NCBI GenBank assembly: GCA_947628315.1
Contig: CANQZJ010000008.1
Location: 1 to 52,635 of the forward strand
Direction: 5' to 3'
Length of the DNA stretch: 52,635 nucleotides
DNA from: an uncultured Oscillospiraceae bacterium
Lineage (GTDB): Bacteria; Bacillota; Clostridia; Oscillospirales; Oscillospiraceae
Part shown: positions 50,991 to 52,635 of the stretch, piece after piece
Numbering within the stretch: the stretch's first letter is position 1
Layout: each line of letters starts with the position of its first letter
Translations under genes and position numbers: made by a program
The notes under the pieces: model-generated
What the model saw: only the letters and a program-made list of their open reading frames with translations
What the model was told of the DNA's origin: nothing
The model's database searches: none

Positions 50991-52316
50991 TCAGCCGGCG
51001 AGGCTGGCCTGCACGCTGCTCTCGTACTTGTCGAGAGCGGCCTGGATGGCGGCGTCGTCGTCGCCGGCGGCCTTCACGTCATCGGCGATGACCTTGGCGA
51101 TATCCCACCAGGCGGTGGGGATGTTGGGCTGCGGGGTGGCATAGGCGTTCTGAGCGGACAGAGCCTCCAGAGCGATGTTGGTGACGGCGGGGTCAGCCAT
51201 AGCCTGCAGGTTGGAGGGGCCCCAGCCGAACTCGTTGAAGCGGGCCATCTGGCAGTCATAATTGGTCAGGTACAGAGCCAGCTGGTTCAGGGCAGCGGCC
51301 CTGGTCGCGTCGCTCTGAGGCTTCACGCCCAGCAGCTTGCAGCCGTTGTAGGAGCCCATGTGATAGCTCTTGCCGTCCACGGTGAAGGAGGGCAGATCGG
51401 CGGCGCCCAGGTTTTCGCCCAGGATCTTCTGCGCGTCACTCAGAGCCCAGGTGCCGGACACGACAACGGCGGCGCCGTTGGCGAAGCTGGCCACGTCGGA
51501 GGAGCTCAGGTTGGCGGGGGAGTTCAGCAGCTTCTGCATGCCCTTGGCGGCGATGACGCCGTTGGCGGAGTTGAAGTCGTCGTCGAACCCGGTGGCTTTG
51601 CCGGCCTCGTCGAAGGTCCAGTCAGAGTGGCAGCCGGTGGCGAAGAACCAGGCCACGATATACCAGGCGGAGGTGTTGTTCTCCATGGCGAACAGCTTGC
51701 CGGCGGCCTCGCAGTCGGCAAGGATGTCCTCCAGGCTGTCGATGTGATCCTCGGGGATGACGGACTTGTCATAGTACATGAAGTAGCCGTTATCAGCGGT
51801 CAGAGGATAGGCATAGAGGTCGGAGCCGGAGGTGGCGGCGATCAGAGAGCCGGCATCGTTCAGCTCGGTCACAGTGGCGGCAGCGCCCTGGCCCAGCTTG
51901 TTCAGGCCGCCGGCCAGAACCATGCGGGACAGCTGATCCTGCGAGAAGAAGAACAGGTCGCCGGCGGCGTCAACGTCGGTGATGACGTTGTTGGCGGCCT
52001 CAGCCTCGGAGACGGGCTCCACGGTGACGTTGAAGGTGATGCCGAACTCGTTGGAGCTGTTGAAGTCGGCGACCTGCTGCTTGGTCAGCTCGACGGCGGC
52101 GTCGGGCGCCCAAACGGTGATGTCATAGGTGCCGGCCAGCTCGTTGCTGCCGCCGGACTGCTCACCGCCGGACTGCTCACCGCCGGACTGCTCGCCGCCG
52201 GCGTTGTCGGTGGGGTTCTGGGCAGGGCCGGGGCCGGTCTGGGTCTGGCCGCCGCCGCAGGCGCACAGCGCGAACACCATGACCAGAGCCAGCAGCAATG
52301 CTACTACTTTTTTCAT
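50991..52316 (-). CDS. MalE/GanS-type sugar-binding lipoprotein of the galactan transporter
   Basis: A 441-residue extracellular solute-binding protein. A type II signal peptide ends in LCAC with Cys20 as the lipid site. A Gly/Glu/Gln/Ser linker made of five-residue repeats (GGEQS) follows at about 40-55. The body has the family 1 pattern (YDITVWAPDAAVELTKQQVADFN, AGDLFFFSQDQLSRM, YAYPLTADNGYFMYYDKSV). AGGAGGAAAG precedes the ATG. It is the first and probably most abundant product of the transporter operon; beta-galacto-oligosaccharide specificity is inferred from its neighbours. Confidence 0.93.
   Translation of the reverse strand: MKKVVALLLALVMVFALCACGGGQTQTGPGPAQNPTDNAGGEQSGGEQSGGEQSGGSNELAGTYDITVWAPDAAVELTKQQVADFNSSNEFGITFNVTVEPVSEAEAANNVITDVDAAGDLFFFSQDQLSRMVLAGGLNKLGQGAAATVTELNDAGSLIAATSGSDLYAYPLTADNGYFMYYDKSVIPEDHIDSLEDILADCEAAGKLFAMENNTSAWYIVAWFFATGCHSDWTFDEAGKATGFDDDFNSANGVIAAKGMQKLLNSPANLSSSDVASFANGAAVVVSGTWALSDAQKILGENLGAADLPSFTVDGKSYHMGSYNGCKLLGVKPQSDATRAAALNQLALYLTNYDCQMARFNEFGWGPSNLQAMADPAVTNIALEALSAQNAYATPQPNIPTAWWDIAKVIADDVKAAGDDDAAIQAALDKYESSVQASLAG
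52150..52201. repeat. Three and a half tandem copies of a 15-base repeat in the binding-protein linker
   Basis: Units 52150-52164, 52165-52179 and 52180-52194 differ by one base in the third, and a partial unit follows. Each encodes GGEQS on the minus strand, so a copy-number change keeps the frame and alters linker length. Confidence 0.88.
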
Positions 52317-52345
52317 TTTCTTTCCTCCTGTTTTTTATTTAGGCA

Positions 52346-52389
52346 TTATCCTTGCTGCGCAAGGATAAAAAACATGGGGTACCCCATGT
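52346..52389 (-). promoter_or_regulatory. Two-hairpin leader with attenuator-like palindrome before the galactan transporter operon
   Basis: On the minus strand, the 18-base perfect palindrome 52389-52372 is followed at once by six T, the form of an intrinsic terminator. A second hairpin (52346-52355 paired with 52359-52368) follows, then the ribosome site and start codon. The elements lie between the promoter and the first gene, so conditional read-through is plausible. Confidence 0.6.
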
Positions 52390-52409
52390 CCCGCCTATTT
52401 AACAATCAA

Positions 52410-52438
52410 ATTATAGCAAAAGTTTTCGTCAATGTCCA
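52410..52438 (-). promoter_or_regulatory. Sigma-A promoter of the galactan transporter operon
   Basis: On the minus strand TGGACA (52438-52433), 17-base spacer and TATAAT (52415-52410), giving a leader of about 90 bases. A 12-base palindrome AATTTCGAAATT (52444-52455) lies just upstream of the -35 box. Confidence 0.8.
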
Positions 52439-52511
52439 TACATAATTTCGAAATTGCCCCGTGTTATGTTGTACAAAAAAGCAAATGGAAATTTGTGCAA
52501 TTGGGCCAACG

Positions 52512-52546
52512 CAAAAAGTGGAGCGCCCCCCGCGGAGCGCTCCACT
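52512..52546 (-). terminator. Intrinsic terminator of the gene that enters from the right edge
   Basis: Ten-base perfect stem (52517-52526 with 52537-52546) followed on the minus strand by five T, eleven bases after the stop codon at 52557. Confidence 0.88.
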
Positions 52547-52556
52547 GTCCCTCTGT

Positions 52557-52635
52557 TCACATATCCAGCAGCCGCCGCGCGATCTCCTCCGCGGCGCCGT
52601 CCTCCAGGTGGCCGGAACCCGCCCCCAGGAACAGA
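52557..52635 (-). CDS. C-terminal end of an unidentified gene, cut by the window edge
   Basis: An open minus-strand frame reads LFLGAGSGHLEDGAAEEI and ends RRLLDM before a TGA at 52557-52559. A terminator follows directly, which supports a real gene end. Too short to name. Confidence 0.5.
   Translation of the reverse strand, partial: LFLGAGSGHLEDGAAEEIARRLLDM

Noticed and set aside
52150-52201. CRISPR-like repeat
   Set aside because: Direct tandem units without spacers, in frame in a linker. No CRISPR array was found anywhere in the window.

Overview
The window comes from a GC-rich, gut-type member of the Firmicutes, most likely an Oscillospiraceae relative (inference). The grounds are strong AGGAGG-type ribosome sites, near-consensus sigma-A promoters, third codon positions dominated by G and C, ABC sugar transporters served by MsmX/UgpC-type ATPases, SLH-domain surface proteins, and a two-hairpin palindromic element of a kind I associate with that family. 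No rRNA, tRNA, CRISPR array, transposase or integrase was seen.

Region by region. (1) 0.1-7.4 kb is mixed chromosomal content: a uracil permease, an aldehyde dehydrogenase, a four-gene phage-type lysis cassette with no other phage genes, a DUF3737-type protein coupled to a MalY/PatB aminotransferase, and a small lipoprotein. (2) 7.4-20.9 kb, minus strand, holds uronate catabolism: an ABC ATPase, kduI, kduD, a carbohydrate esterase, uxaB, uxaA, a TIM-barrel protein, eda, a VOC protein, two kdgK-like kinases, uxaC and a GH4 alpha-galacturonidase. (3) 21.0-34.1 kb is a pectin-oligosaccharide uptake and depolymerisation locus. It has an AraC-type regulator and a minus-strand operon encoding a 6-TM protein, two permeases, a very large binding lipoprotein, two 4-TM proteins, an ATPase, two more 4-TM proteins, GH28 and GH105. 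A divergent pectinesterase follows. (4) 34.2-37.7 kb holds an L,D-transpeptidase with Ig-like and SLH domains and a Ktr-type potassium uptake pair. (5) 37.8-52.3 kb is a galactan locus: a FGGY kinase, a cytosolic GH53, a zinc-ribbon protein, an uncharacterised 613-residue protein, a secreted GH53 with a CBM61-like module, a GH2 beta-galactosidase, and an ABC transporter (binding protein, MalF type, MalG type, ATPase). The last 79 bases hold the end of another minus-strand gene.

How it fits together. The pectin enzymes GH28, GH105, pectinesterase and GH4 all lack signal peptides, so the cell probably imports pectic oligosaccharides and finishes them in the cytoplasm. Saturated ends yield galacturonate, which passes through UxaC, UxaB and UxaA to 2-keto-3-deoxygluconate (KDG). 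Unsaturated ends released by GH105 pass through KduI and KduD to KDG. KdgK and Eda then give pyruvate and glyceraldehyde-3-phosphate. The galactan locus is logically parallel to the Bacillus gan system: surface GH53 cuts galactan, the ABC transporter imports galacto-oligosaccharides, and cytosolic GH53 and GH2 finish them. Galactan is a side chain of rhamnogalacturonan I, so the two loci together suit a pectin specialist.

The best candidate for an undescribed system is the pectin transporter operon, in which one 6-TM and four different 4-TM proteins that I cannot assign to any family are translationally interleaved with standard ABC components. The 613-residue protein in the galactan locus is the best candidate for a new enzyme.
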